Assembly (NCBI GenBank): GCA_027919835.1
Contig: JANVFP010000044.1
Span: 186,001 to 250,000, forward strand
Direction of reading: 5' to 3'
DNA: 64,000 nucleotides
From: Lentinula raphanica
Taxonomy: Eukaryota; Basidiomycota; Agaricomycetes; Agaricales; Omphalotaceae
Both the position numbers and the translations under genes were made by a program. The notes below the pieces were generated by a model. The model worked only from the letters and a program-made list of their open reading frames with translations. It had not been told where the DNA came from and searched no databases. How positions within the stretch are numbered: the first letter of the stretch is position 1; each line of letters starts with the position of its first letter. This document shows, piece after piece, positions 34,993 through 46,949 of the stretch.

Positions 34993-37906
34993 TACCCCGC
35001 GTGTTCCAAGACTCAAAAGAGGAAACCATCAGCTAAGTTAGGACGTGAAACTGGTTTGAGTCGAAGTCATGTCGCATTTTCGCACGGTCCTATCCTCCAA
35101 ACATGCTTCGCCCCTCTTCGGCCCGCTAAATCCTCTTTTCCAACGTTCAAGTTTGCCAACTCTGTACTAGCTCCCTGTAGCTCAACCTTCCCCTACCCAG
35201 TGTAGCCTGCAGCATCCTCATGCCTTCCTGCATCCGAAGATGCTCTCTCTGTCACCTTTCAAGCTTCAAGGACAGAGCTATGACATTCCTATAGAAACCG
35301 CCCTCAAGCAAGCCAAGGATGAGATGAATCTTGTACAGGTTATTTGTAGACGGGACGTTTTCAGTGGTACATGAAATTACAATGTTGAAACTCTCTTCGT
35401 TATCATTTTCAGTGGATGAGGAGTTAGGCAAGTTCTTTTTACAAAATTTGTAATCAGCTCTTGAATCTAAGCCTCTCCACATAGTTTCCTCTCTTCCCTC
35501 TTCCCGATCGTTTCTTCGAATATTCCTCACTTTTCGGTTGCGACGCATTCTGAACTTCCTCGATAAGCTGACCTTACCCCAATACGAACCAGCACAGCCG
35601 AGTGTCAAATCCCTCACACCATCCCTTCCATCATCAATCGGCGTCTCCTCTTGTTGAGCAGATTTACGGTCCTGTCCTCCTCTAGTCAACTAGACTACAC
35701 GAAATTCACAGTTTTACGACAATGTCGACATTGTTGGCATCAATGTATAGGATGGTTTTAGCAGCGTTCATATTGGTGGCCGGGGAGATGAACAGGTGCT
35801 TGCAATCAATCCGGCGTTGAGAGGACCTTGAAAGTCTGATAAGAATTCATGTTTGGGTTGAGCTTGCCTGGCCTCCCAGCGAGGGAAGAGATCCTGGGGA
35901 CTATAACGAGGGGATAGAAGTGATGGGGAGATGGAGATGGAGATGGAGAGGAGAGGAGAGGAATGATGAAGGGGATCATATTTGGGCAGGCATTGGTGTC
36001 GGAGTGGAGGGTGAGGCGGTGAAAGAGAGGGTGGGAGGGTTGGCGTAGCTTACGAAGGTTTACAGTGGGGTTGATTCATTGGTAAGTTTCGTCCCATCTT
36101 TCCCCAATGACGGGCTCAGCGAATTGTTTTATGGTAGACTCCATGTATGGAAGCGCGATTCAGCGCAAGAACCCCAGATGTATAAATCCAACGCCAGGCT
36201 CTTGTTATAACCAGAGTCGATCGAAGTTGGTTGAGGGATCTCATAGTGGCTGTACGAGTGAGTACCACAAGAACACTTCTCTTTAACCTTACTCAGATTG
36301 TTCTTTTCTTTCTCGTGCAGAAATCTGAAATCGTCCCATCATCCTCGCGATCATCATCCCTCTCAAGCTCCCCTCTCCCACCCCACCACAACGCGTCCCG
36401 CTCCCATCTGAATCGCTCCGAAATGCAAAAGAGATCCTCAAGAGAGTGTTGCCGTTGGAGAAGCGGATGAAAAAGAAGTAGTTGACTGCCTCTGCTCCTC
36501 GAGACGTTCAATCAAGTACTTCATTGATCATCGAGAATCGGCGACACTCAACTCTTCTTGCCTGCATCATATGGTGTACAAACGGTGAACAGATCCCGCT
36601 CACCATCATCTTTGTAATCACTCAGACGCTTTCTTTACGAGGTGGAGACCAGCTTCGTTTCCTCGTCAGAAACAGCCCACGTTACGCTCCAGACTACTCA
36701 AAATCAAACATTCGGGCTACGAAGACTGCAGTGCATGGAAGTCGTGTCAGTCACTGACTCAAAAGGCTTCTCATTCCGGGTTTTGTGCTCCACATCCTCT
36801 CGCAGCGATTCTACATCGCTTCAATTTCGTGTCTATGTATATCAGATTCTCGATAGACCCGGATCCCGTCCCTGCCCCATCTCCAACCTTGACCACTCTG
36901 TCATCCACGTCATCTCTTGAAATGTTCGCGAAATGTGCAGGATATGAAGACGGAGAAGGAGAAGAACACGATTAGGCACATCCTGTTTGTCTTCGTCCAC
37001 ACCGTATGGCGCGCTCGATGTGATGCAGTCCCTTCGCTTTGTTGTTGGGACTTGGTCCCGGCCTGGGATCGCCTCCTCGACCTTGTCAAACCCTGATCGT
37101 ACCATTGCCATGCTCATTGGTTCAGATCTGAATTTTTTCGCCCTCGCCCCAGCCTTCCCCAAATCTTGATTCTCATTCATCGTCGTCGACTACATCATCC
37201 ATCCGTCAAGTTTCAGCATTGAACATAGACGACTTGATCATGCTGTCTTCCCTTTCCCCTTCCAAATCTCGAACTCGATGAGCACGTTTGAGGTGATTCT
37301 TTGTCCTCGACCCTCCTTCTCTTCATCACCATCATCACCACCGTCACCACGTCCACCACCGTCACCCGCCTCGTCGTCTTCTGAGGTCTGGGCACATGGA
37401 GGCCGAAATCACGCGTATGAAGGAGATCCTCCATGGAGCTTGGACGTCGACTTTATGACCTCACGAAGACTCTATATGATATACTCATTGATGGAGCTGG
37501 CTTAGGATGGAAGTTGAATGAGTTGGCGGTGAGTGATTTTGGTTCATATCTCTTACCGAAACTCAAACGAACGTTCATGTCTCTTTCGACTCCTGCCATT
37601 CCAGTCTGGTCTTGGGATTGATCATCGCAGTGACTTACAAAACTGGTCCGCTGAGAGTATCCGTCACGTACAGACGGTGGCTCATTGCCAGTGTTCTCCT
37701 TCATGCAATTCCTTCATCCAAGTACATTCTTAGCTTGAAATCCAACTCTGTTTGTACCCTGAACTAACCACATCATACATTGTCACTCAACGCCAACGTA
37801 GCTGCAGGCCACGCTGTTAACAACCCCTATGTAGCCGCCACCTTCCCCTCAGATGATTCTACAGCCTCCCAACTCGCTCATACACAAGACTCTCTGGATG
37901 GGACAG
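34993..37906. other. 2.9 kb without a supported gene
   Basis: Open frames are up to 145 codons (minus strand near 35252-35689) but unrecognised and without splice continuity. Simple repeats include GGAGATGGAGAT near 35927-35955 and CACCATCATCACCACC near 37327. Decayed host or transposon sequence is possible. Confidence 0.45.
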
Positions 37907-38419
37907 CTACGTCTTCAGTGGCTGCTCCTTGAGTCTCTTTGCGATGATCTGCTCTGGGTGCGGCGAGTTGATCCTCAACGCCTTGGCCTTCGCGATAGCC
38001 TCCAAGCTAGGCTTGTCGCGAACAAACGTGTCATGTCCCACTCCGGTCGAACTCCAGACGTTATCCGTATTGGTGCTCGTCGTCAGCAACCACTGGGTGA
38101 GAATCCTCTCAGGACCGAGACTATCCTGGGAGAAGTATTGGCCACTCCAGGTAGCGGTGGAATGCGCGTTGCGGTATTCGTTACGCCACGACACTGCCCA
38201 GCCGAGAGAGAGGCCTTCGTCTGGTGGAGGTGCCGTCTCGAAGCGACCAGCGAGGATGTACCAGTACTCGGCGTTCCCCACGGCGGAGTTGTACTCCCCG
38301 GTGAGCCCGCCCTTCCCGTCTGCAAAGAGTATCATGATGGATCCAAGTTCGTTGTACCACTTGCCGGACAGCTTCTTGAGCCAATCGGGCTCGGGCTGCT
38401 GCTTGCTCTGAATGCTCAT
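37907..38419 (-). CDS. Avidin/streptavidin-family biotin-binding protein
   Basis: A single exon of 170 codons with no predicted signal peptide. The start is the ATG at 38419, followed by a short polar leader before the first strand (LSGKWYNELGS). The family's eight-strand barrel signature is complete. Biotin contacts in streptavidin numbering map to Asn23, Ser27, Tyr43, Ser45, Asn49, Trp78 (79), Ser87 (88), Trp91 (92), Trp110 (108), Trp122 (120) and Asp130 (128). The position equal to streptavidin Thr90 is Ala89 here, with Thr at 88, so the usual S-A-T reads S-T-A. The NAHS-TWSGQY and GHDTF segments are strikingly like bacterial streptavidin. A ~35-residue C-terminal tail follows the barrel. 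Fungal avidins (tamavidins) are thought to sequester biotin from feeders or competitors. Family certain; affinity unknown. Confidence 0.95.
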   Translation of the reverse strand: MSIQSKQQPEPDWLKKLSGKWYNELGSIMILFADGKGGLTGEYNSAVGNAEYWYILAGRFETAPPPDEGLSLGWAVSWRNEYRNAHSTATWSGQYFSQDSLGPERILTQWLLTTSTNTDNVWSSTGVGHDTFVRDKPSLEAIAKAKALRINSPHPEQIIAKRLKEQPLKT

Positions 38420-41400
38420 GGCTATGTGTCTAAGGTCTGCCAGATGATTTAGTTACAAGGCCAAGGGGGTTTGGGAAGGATACTTGCTGTTCAATTTCGG
38501 GTTTGAGTCAAGGGGCGTAGGTGTCTGCTCCTTCTGAAGAGGACTGACGAGCCTTTATAGAGGATCGAGCGTATTAGCTTTACCCAGAACACGGGAAGAA
38601 TTTTTCACCGATTGGCATCCGAGCTGCGTCGAGTCACTGAGTGTTCATGACCGGTCAAGAAGCTTCAAGAAGACTTTCAATGGTACATGGGAGCCGTTTC
38701 TGTCCAGTTCTTTCGAGGCGTCGCCGCGGTGGTCGCAAAATATAGAAGACAGATGTGTGGATACTTAGGTACAAGGGTGGAATTACGAGTCTTAAACGAA
38801 GTTAAAGGACTTGTTCCTATGCCGCTGCAGCTGCGCCGTTGAAGTATCCGCGTCGTTCCAAATCAGGTGAGTTGGATATATATGGTAACTTTTTGGATAT
38901 CCTCAGCGTCTGAGTACAGCGACTCTTCCGACCTCAAAGTTGCCTAGGATCTCCTGTCTCTCGCTGACACGTCTTCGTCTACCCGGTCTCGCTCCTTCCA
39001 CTCTATCTTTTGCTTTTTCTCAACAGAACGTCAACGTCCCTCCCACCACCGTCCCTCCCACCACCGTCACTGCTAAGAGCCAATAGATGTGATCACGAAC
39101 CTAGCGATATTTCCTCAGAATTCCGAATAGGATGAATAGAGAATGCTGTTGCCGTTGCGAATATGGATGGGGTAGGGATCGTCGTTACGGAGGGTTGGAA
39201 CCGTGGTAATGCGAGTGCGGGTGCGAATACGAATACGAACACTGCCAATCGGCCCTGGGCCGGATATTCCTTTGGTTCAACGACGTTGAAACTGGACATA
39301 ACATAGATGACAACGTTGTTGTTGTCGAAGACTCAACGCATCCTGTTGCAATGAACATCGTTTTATCCTCACCAGTGCTCTTCCCACAAGTTTATAATGT
39401 CATCCAACCATATCCCTCTTCCCTCTCTGTCTTTGTTACCTTCATCCAGCTCTACACGCTCACAGCTCCTCAACAACTACATCGCCCATTCTCACCGCCA
39501 CTATTGTCAATGTGCATGATGCCGTAGGTCCTTCTCCACGCTCACAAACCAACAACAACAACAACAACGAACACCCTCACAATCTTTCTCACACAAATTC
39601 CCTACTCGAGCGAGGTAAGAAATCATGATTGATTTCGTAAAGTAGGCGCTCATAGACCTCTTCCAGGACACCTTTCTTTTGAGAAAGATCCATAATTTGG
39701 TTCGGATGTATCGGAAGGGCTGGGAGTGGGTTTTGGGTGAGGTTCTTAATAGAAGATGTCATATGGTGGACATAGGTTGGACATCTTCAGGGAATTATGG
39801 GTAGTACTATAGCCTGCCGTGATACCATATGGCCTTTCACAAACAGCGCCAGACGTTCGGAGTGTTCGATGTGCAGATGCCTTGAACTGTTCAATCTCTT
39901 GTTTCCTCTGACACCTCACGTACGTCTTTCTCACACATTGGTCTACAAACTTTCATCACTTCTGTGTTTTGTCGCTTACTTCTCCCACTCCTTTCTTCGC
40001 TGTATCTGGTTCCATTATGTCCATATCATTATCAGGTCGACGCATAGCGTTCAACTCGTCATCATTACCATTATCTGGGATACATTCCTTCGCTTCGATC
40101 CAGTTTTCACCTCGTTGGCTGATACTTATGTGAGTTAACGATGCTACATAAATGTAAGAGGGCATAAATGCGGCGTACATATGAAAATTTTTCTCTTCGA
40201 TTGATGTTGAACATTGAACGTTGAACGTTGACAGTGCTAGTGAGATCCAAAATCAGATCGGTCCGGCCAGAGATTGGCACATCCTCCTGACATCCCAGAC
40301 ATCCTCATCTCGTCTTCATCCCTCTCTCATTGGACATACCTCGAATAGTACCAAATGCTGGTGCTGCCTCGCAACAATTCACCTACGACGTCTAGCTCAA
40401 CGTGACTAGCCCCACTAGCAGGTACAAATCATCGACGGATGAATCAGAATCATTCATGCTCATTGTATAGTGGGAACATCGCGGTGGTTGTATGGCTCTG
40501 AGTGCAGGGAGGTCTTAGGTGCATTCCGTTTGAGATACCGTTTGCCACAGGCCCTAATTTTGCGCCATACTGTCCCGAGGTAACACTTGTCTGGATGGCC
40601 AGTTACTCGGGCGACGACGACGACAGGAGAATATACACTAAGTGTTGGCGATGTGAGTACAGAGTTTATTCGCCGGAGAATCAGACCTTCTCATTCTCTT
40701 CCTTCCTTATACTCCCTGATGTAGGCTCGGTTGGGATGTGAACGCAATGTTTGATGAGACTCGAAGGTTACATGAATGTTGGGGCACTCTTTCAGTGTAA
40801 ATAACATACGTTTTCACATTCTGTCTTTGATAGGTGCCTCGTTGTCAACGGATCAACCGTCCCCTCAATACCATACTCCCACTGACCAAAACTGTATGGG
40901 TTCAAGCGTCTCAAATGCCCCAAACTCTACCATTCCTCCTTCTTGCTCCTCCTTTCGCACCTCCACCATCCCCAGCAAGATTTTCCTCCTCCGTCCCGCT
41001 TCATGATTGGACATACAAGAGCCTAGCGATCCCTAGTCCTTGATGGTGTCGAAGTACAAATTGGAGGGTTGAAGCGGTGAATAATGCAATCAATTAAGGA
41101 GGAGTTTAGGACACCGAAGCCGCTACTTGTGGCTTCTATGATGATGTACGTGAGTGTAGATACAACGTCGACGTTGAAGAGCACCAGCGGTACCCATGAT
41201 CTCTGATGTTCATGAATAGGACAGGTGTGGTAAACGTCCTGCCCTTCCAACCACATGTGCGTCGACGAAGCACAGGAGCAGCCGCCTATGAAGCCCACAT
41301 ATATAGTCCAACATGTCAATTCTGAACGCCAAGCATTTTTGCCCCTCAACGCCCACCCATAATTCGACTTCCAGGTAAAGCCCATCCGTAGGCATGAGTC

Positions 41401-42008
41401 CTCCTTTCCTATGAAAATTGACAACGCTAACCTTCGGATTCCTATAGAGATAATCCTCCCATCCAAAATTGCCGTTGGTGTGAGGAAGATCATGGGTAAA
41501 GGGTGGAGCTTTCTAGTTTACATTGTAAATGTCTCGAGGCGGTGAGTACGCTGATGGGGACTCAGTGAGTGGTCATGCAAAGCTAATGCAGTTTCAAGGA
41601 GTGTAGAGCATAGGCAATGTCACTCGTAGTCCGTTCTTAAGGGAAAAGTGTGAGTGTGTAAACTTGGAAGATGATAAGGAGGGGGATGCACGAGGAAGAA
41701 GGGATAGGAATCGCCCTGATGTGGAGGAGCAATGAAGACAATACCTCATCTCCTCATGTGTATCTTCCTTACACACAATCGATCTTGTAACTTTTTTCTT
41801 TGCTCTCGCTCGATCTGTTCGCTTACAATCCCTGACTTTCTAACACATCAAAAGGATAGGTATAAGTATTTGTCCTCTCTATGCAAATGTCCGTAACTCT
41901 CCTGAATTTTTGGGTATATGTTCTCTTCTGCTCGATCTAGTCATCTTCACCTCGTTGGCTGATAGTGATGCAAGTTAGCGACGTACATATATGTGAGAAG
42001 GCAGAAAT
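38420..42008. other. 3.6 kb without a supported gene
   Basis: Only short open frames are present. Contents: an AACAAC microsatellite near 39550, and two diverged copies of an ~85-bp sequence at about 40105-40190 and 41943-42025. Confidence 0.45.
40105..40190 (+). repeat. Diverged ~85-bp dispersed repeat, copy 1
   Basis: Contains CACCTCGTTGGCTGATA and ends in ACATATGAAA. Similar in order to 41943-42025 with many substitutions. The identity of the repeat is unknown. Confidence 0.55.
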
Positions 42009-42025
42009 TCAGCATACATATGAAA
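41943..42025 (+). repeat. Diverged ~85-bp dispersed repeat, copy 2
   Basis: Shares CACCTCGTTGGCTGATA with copy 1, then a degenerate match ending CATACATATGAAA just before the hydrolase 3' end. Confidence 0.55.
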
Positions 42026-43435
42026 CCACAAAATCGTCATCATCTAGATCATGTTTCCTCTCTGGCTTCCATCCATAATCCCGTAGCATCCTATCCCAAG
42101 GCGACACTACTGTCTCCAATGGAGTGGGGGGTATAGGCACGTCTCCCTTTTTCTGCATGCTTTTGACTACAAAGTCGTGAAGCATTGGATTCAATCTGAA
42201 AAGGCAACATAGTCATGTGAGTTGCATTTTGATTAAGAGGAACTCCAAATGAGAGGAACGTTGACTCACACTTCTCCATAATCAACACACAAATAATGAG
42301 GAGCATACGGAATGACCTCCATAGATACATCCACACCTGCCTTTTGCAAATCCTTCATAAAGGCCTCTGTGTAACTTGGTAAGTATATGATGCTACCACC
42401 TCCATGTACAAGTTTGACTGGACATGAGATCCGCGACAGAGCTTCAGGTGGAAGAGCTTTTCGGGTGCGGAAAAATTCATATGAGATCAACTGATATTCC
42501 TTCAGATGATCGCGAGACCAGTTTCTTGCATCTATAGGCATACATGAATCTTGTAAACTGGGAATAGTATACAGAAAATAATCAGTCAAACACTGTGCGG
42601 GATCAAGAACGGCTTCGGAAATTGTGAGTACTCACGCTAGAGCAAGATTTGACATGCTATTGCTGAATGCATATTGTGTAAAAGCTATGCCGACATCAAT
42701 ATATGCATTGGGCAGGTCAGAAATATATGTTTGCAACATTTCTGTCCTTCCCTCTAATACATCCGGCAACTCCAAAACATGACCTAAGAACACCACCAAA
42801 CACAAAGTTTTGGGTCACTCACCTCATCAAGACAGACATGAGACATGATGAACAGGGACAAGACTTGTTCGGGGATTTTGACAGCTATCTGCAATGCAAT
42901 ATTGCTACCCAAATCAAGAGCAATCAAATGACAAGGTGGAAATTGTGATGCATTCTAGCGATTGAAAATCAGCATTAGAATCAGCATGAACATTTATGAA
43001 CTACTTACTAAGAATGCAATAATGTCCTCTGCTGCCTCTTCCTGGCCATATTTTGGAGGTACTATATCACTCATTGTTTCTCCATGCCATTTCAGATCAA
43101 GAGAAACCAAATTGAATTTCCGCAATGCTTGATCAGAGAACTGAGCTGAACCTTAGATGTCAAGACCAGAAGATGAAAAAATGAAAACTATGAAGTTGAT
43201 ACTCACAGTGGAATACATTATGAAAGGCAAGAGAGTGAAGAAACAACAGAATTGGAAGATCAGGTTCTAATCTTTCTGCCAATGCAGAAGAAGGGGTGCT
43301 GATTGTGTACTGGAATCTTGTTTTTCCTGTTGATGTTGTTACACTCACTGTTGGCATATTGAGTGGTGACCAGTGAAAGTTGGGTGTTGCTATGCTATTT
43401 ATATGAGAGCACAACTCTAAAGGTAGGTCCAGCAT
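42009..43435 (-). CDS. Alpha/beta-hydrolase fold protein, six exons
   Basis: Model: exons 43435-43207, 43151-43009, 42954-42823, 42769-42636, 42557-42270 and 42195-42009, giving 370 residues with all phases consistent. The exon 4 acceptor was placed at TTTGGAG because the nearer TTCTTAG acceptor gives a stop. Early strand ILLFLHSLAF is the oxyanion-hole region. The nucleophile elbow reads L-I-A-L-D-L-G-S-N, with Asp where most lipases and esterases have Ser, as in epoxide hydrolases and haloalkane dehalogenases. A late acidic strand and YAPHYLCVDYGE supply a plausible His/acid pair. The usual start is taken, but an inner Met (MPTVSV) is also possible. It lies tail-to-head with an adenylation-domain gene on the same strand, so a shared pathway is conceivable but unproven. 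Confidence 0.8.
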
Positions 43436-43602
43436 TGGTATAAGTCCCTCCTGATTCTATTTTGATATTGTGATGGACAGTTGACAGATCTGGCATGCCA
43501 ATATGTGGACATGATATCCCAATTGAGTAGGCTTCAATGACTCCCTACAACCTCGGCTTCAAAAAGAATATCTATTCCATATACAATACAAAGCAGAGCA
43601 GG
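43436..43602. other. Hydrolase upstream region
   Basis: 167 bp without a gene. It ends at the TGAAG target duplication (43603-43607) of the TRIM element, so the hydrolase promoter now abuts a mobile element. Confidence 0.5.
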
Positions 43603-43607
43603 TGAAG

Positions 43608-43724
43608 TGTCAGGAATTGAACCACTTATATAGTGCTGGGAACAATACCAGAGTGACCTGGTATTGTGGTCTTTTGGCCCAGTTGGATTATTGGCACTCA
43701 TTCCCAGCATGTCAGTTCTTCACA
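43608..43724. repeat. TRIM LTR, left copy
   Basis: 117 bp, TG...CA termini, with an internal 9-bp-arm hairpin. Confidence 0.88.
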
Positions 43725-44012
43725 GAATACCAGGTCCAACGGTCAATGGTTCAATCCTCTTTGTGGGCAAAAAAGAGGCTCTTGTTTCCACTTGGCTCAC
43801 AGGTCATATGTTGACTTGGGGGCCTGCTATATTAGTTGGTTCTGTACATTTCCTTAGCAACCAGTCGTCGTTGGCGCTTGGTAGTGGCTTTGGGGGTCAG
43901 ATATCACATGGCTGACGGGGCAGATGATAATGTAGCCCATCTGCCTGACTGCACAGGTGTGTAGCTCTGTGCCAAGCATCTCGGGGGCTTGATGTTTCGA
44001 AGGGTGATGTAC

Positions 44013-44129
44013 TGTCAGGAATTGAACTACTTATATAGTGCTGGGAACAATACCAGAGTGACCTGGTATTGTGGTCTTTTGGCCCAGTTGGATTATTGGC
44101 ACTCATTCCCAGCATGTCAGTTCTTCACA
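44013..44129. repeat. TRIM LTR, right copy
   Basis: 117 bp, one base different from the left copy by eye. Confidence 0.88.
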
Positions 44130-44134
44130 TGAAG

Positions 44135-44556
44135 TTAAAAACAGACTGGTATAGCTGCAGTACAGAAAAAATTCCAAATTCAGTTCAAGGAAAATTGAGC
44201 ATTGATGGGTGTTATTATTGAACAAAAATAAGAGCAGGAAAATGTCCAATGTAGTTGAACCAATGACCACTGGCACAGCTTCAAAACAATCACACTCTAA
44301 GACAGAATTAATGCCCATACATAAATGAATTCTTACTTCAGTTCATTGTGCAGGAATCTAGGTGGTATCAAATTGCCCTTCAGTTGATGTGTTGATGACT
44401 TAGACAATAAAGTATAATATTACTTTAAACTTATCAGCATACAGATTGAACATAATAGTCATTACATTTTCAAGATAGATAAAATATAATCAATTATACA
44501 AGTTGTGAACTTCATTCTCAAATCTCTCCAATGTGAGAAGCCTCATTGGCATTCCT
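44135..44556. other. 3' flank of the adenylation-domain gene
   Basis: AT-rich, without a supported exon. If this gene once had carrier-protein and reductase domains, their coding sequence should start here, but no such motif is readable. Confidence 0.45.
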
Positions 44557-46949
44557 TTAGTTGCCTGGATGATTGGTTTTTGCCAATTGGTGAGAATGAT
44601 TTTCTATGATCCATGCTATGAGCATCAGGATACAGGGACTATTTAAAAAACCAGAAATCTTCACCTCTTTAGAAATATAGATTGGTCTTGATTGCTGTTC
44701 ATAAATATTGCTGATTCTCTTGCTAGGTACACATGTTAGCTGTCTGGATATGAATGCTTTGAGACAAGCAAACTCTTACCATAATTGATTCAGCAACATT
44801 TCTTTTGTTTCTGATTCAGTAATTTCTACACTAGAAGTGATTTGAACTAAAAGTCCAACTGATGGTCGACCAGTTCCAAAAAGCATTGCATTTTCTACTT
44901 CAGGCAATTGACATATAGTGCTCTCTGTAAGACAAATAGAAATGAAATGTGAGGGTTTTCTATTATAACAAATACTAACCTATAACAGTGGGCTCCACCT
45001 AATGAATTGAGTCACTACAACTTACAAGGACATGTATCACAGAATCACTCACTATTTCTCCAGTGCTCAGCATAATTTGGTCTCCTGATCGACCAACAAT
45101 ACGGAAGAATCCTTTGTCAGTAGGATGCTCCTGGAAAAGGTCTCCTGGGTCATATGCAAGTATTCCATTATTTCTTGTATTAGATACAGGAAGTTGACGT
45201 GTAGGACTGGCCTATAAACAGAGATGATGAAAATTGGGAAAGGCAAGGATAATAAATAATAAGCTGCATCATACAGAAACAAGCATTGAAAAGAATCCAT
45301 TATCTTGTGGAACAAAATTCACTTCTGCTTGCAGTGGATGGAAATAATCCCAATGCTTCTTCCCCAGAGCTAAAAATTCATTATGATTAGAATTTCATAT
45401 ACATTGTCCCATAAGCAGCATAACCAAAACACATACAGCCATAGATACTAATGCTTCCACTTTCTGTGCTACAATAAAATGAAATGCACATATTTGAATT
45501 AGTTGTAGACCAGTACAATATCAAAAGAAACTCACGATCCATATCCAATACCAAGAGGAACACCACTGTCTAGAAGTTTTCTAGCACAATCTCTATTCAA
45601 AGCTCTGCCCGCAGTAGCCTGAGGATAATAGTATCAGTGTTTAGATATTCTGCATATTTTGTGTCCTTACCACTGCTGAACTAGAGCTCAAGAACTTGCA
45701 CTTCTCAGAGTCCTGAGACCAGATCTTATTTATGTCAAATGACTGTATCAATTCTAAAACATTGAGTACAGATTCTTGAACTTACTTCCAAAAGTTGTGG
45801 AGTAGCATAAATAATAGAAGGTGAAGTTTGGATGTAACTCTTGAAAACCAAATCAGGGTCTGCTGGAACTCTGGATAAATTATCCTTTGGATTGAGAAGT
45901 GCCATGACAAATCCAGTGTGAACCTATGGTAGATTATTTAACTAACTTCTGAGTGAGGAAACATAACCTACCATCCAGTTCAAGAAACATATACCTAAAG
46001 AGTGAAAAGGCTCGAGACACTGTAGACCAACTGTTCTTCCAGTGAAATGAATAGTTGCATAATCTGTAACAATTAGATAGTAATACTAGAGAGTCAGGAC
46101 ACTGTTCATTGGCTAGCCTGTAACATACCAATTGTTTGAGCATTGACAGCATAGAAGTCTGATGTCCATGCAATGGTCTTAGGACACAAAGATGTTGAAC
46201 CTGGAGTCCATCATCAAACATAATCATCAAAAGTGAGACTTTGAAGGAACTATACCTGAAGAATGGATGATAAGTGCAGTTCTGTTCATGGGGCGGTTAT
46301 GCATAGCACAACTCTTGTAAGGCTCTTCAACAAAAATTCTCTCATATGTAGGCATTCCAAGAATTTGAAGATTGTTCTTGTTCTCTAGATCTAATTTCTT
46401 CATGATTTCATTCATGATAGCTGCCCCTTCACTGTCAACCACAACATGGCTAGGTTTTACAGCACTGATTAGATGTGCAATGACAGTGGCAGAGAATCGA
46501 GGTGAAATGGGGAAAGCTGTCATGCCTGCTCGCAGTACACCCTGAAGAAAACCATCAGATGCTGAAAACTGTTATGCCATGTCAAAGAAGCACCACATAC
46601 CAAAAGAGCTATAGAATATGTTAAGGCATCTAATATAACATTCGGTTTCTTGACCCAATCTGATAATGAAATGCCATATACCTGAGGTGGTCACAAAAGC
46701 TATCACAGGTGGAGTTTCTTGATCTTTCCCAAAAGGCACAGAGGATTGGAAGAATAAAGCGCAACGATGTATGGCAGGAACAACATCTGCATATGTGTAT
46801 GTCCTCAGCGTGGAATTGTCAGCTTCTGGACATACAAACGCAGGATGATTAGGGTTATGACTCAGGTGAAAGTCAAACTGATACTCGACAGCCATTGTCA
46901 AAGGAGGCGGAACAAAAGCCATGGCGGGCAGTATCATTGAAGGAGTCAT
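44557..46949 (-). CDS. NRPS-like adenylate-forming (AMP-binding) protein, many introns, short C terminus
   Basis: Exons were read from an ATG at 46949; an upstream start is possible. Recognisable core motifs in order: VLRAGMTAFPISPR, then ALIIHSSG-STS-L-C-P-K (the ATP-binding loop, split by an intron near 46250), PFHSLGICFLNWM, GIGYGSTESGSISIYG, YDPGDLFQEH and IVGRSGDQIMLSTGE. These are the A-domain motifs of basidiomycete NRPS-like enzymes, which adenylate a carboxylic or amino acid with ATP. I saw no stop in the exons read. The loop has a Cys between Leu and Pro relative to the usual S-T-x-x-P-K spacing. After the A-domain C terminus the frame ends near 44557, without the carrier-protein and thioester-reductase domains usual in the family. 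Either a stand-alone A-domain enzyme or a truncated relic. Exon borders at the 3' end are uncertain. Confidence 0.75.

Larger units (their letters stand above)
43608..44129. mobile_element. Complete TRIM (miniature LTR retrotransposon), 522 bp
   Basis: Two 117-bp direct repeats (43608-43724 and 44013-44129) begin TGTCAGG and end TTCACA. I read one difference (GAACCACTT against GAACTACTT). TGAAG flanks the element at 43603-43607 and 44130-44134. Each LTR contains the hairpin CAATACCAG-agtgac-CTGGTATTG. The 288-bp interior has no coding capacity and includes a tRNA T-loop-like word GGTTCAATCC near 43745. The near-identical LTRs point to recent movement, which would need proteins from an autonomous partner elsewhere. 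Confidence 0.88.

Noticed and set aside
37853..38452. 199-codon plus-strand frame
   Set aside because: Antisense to the avidin gene, whose motifs are unambiguous.
43740..43760. tRNA gene suggested by GGTTCAATCC
   Set aside because: No acceptor stem, D arm or anticodon arm can be folded around it; it lies in the TRIM interior.
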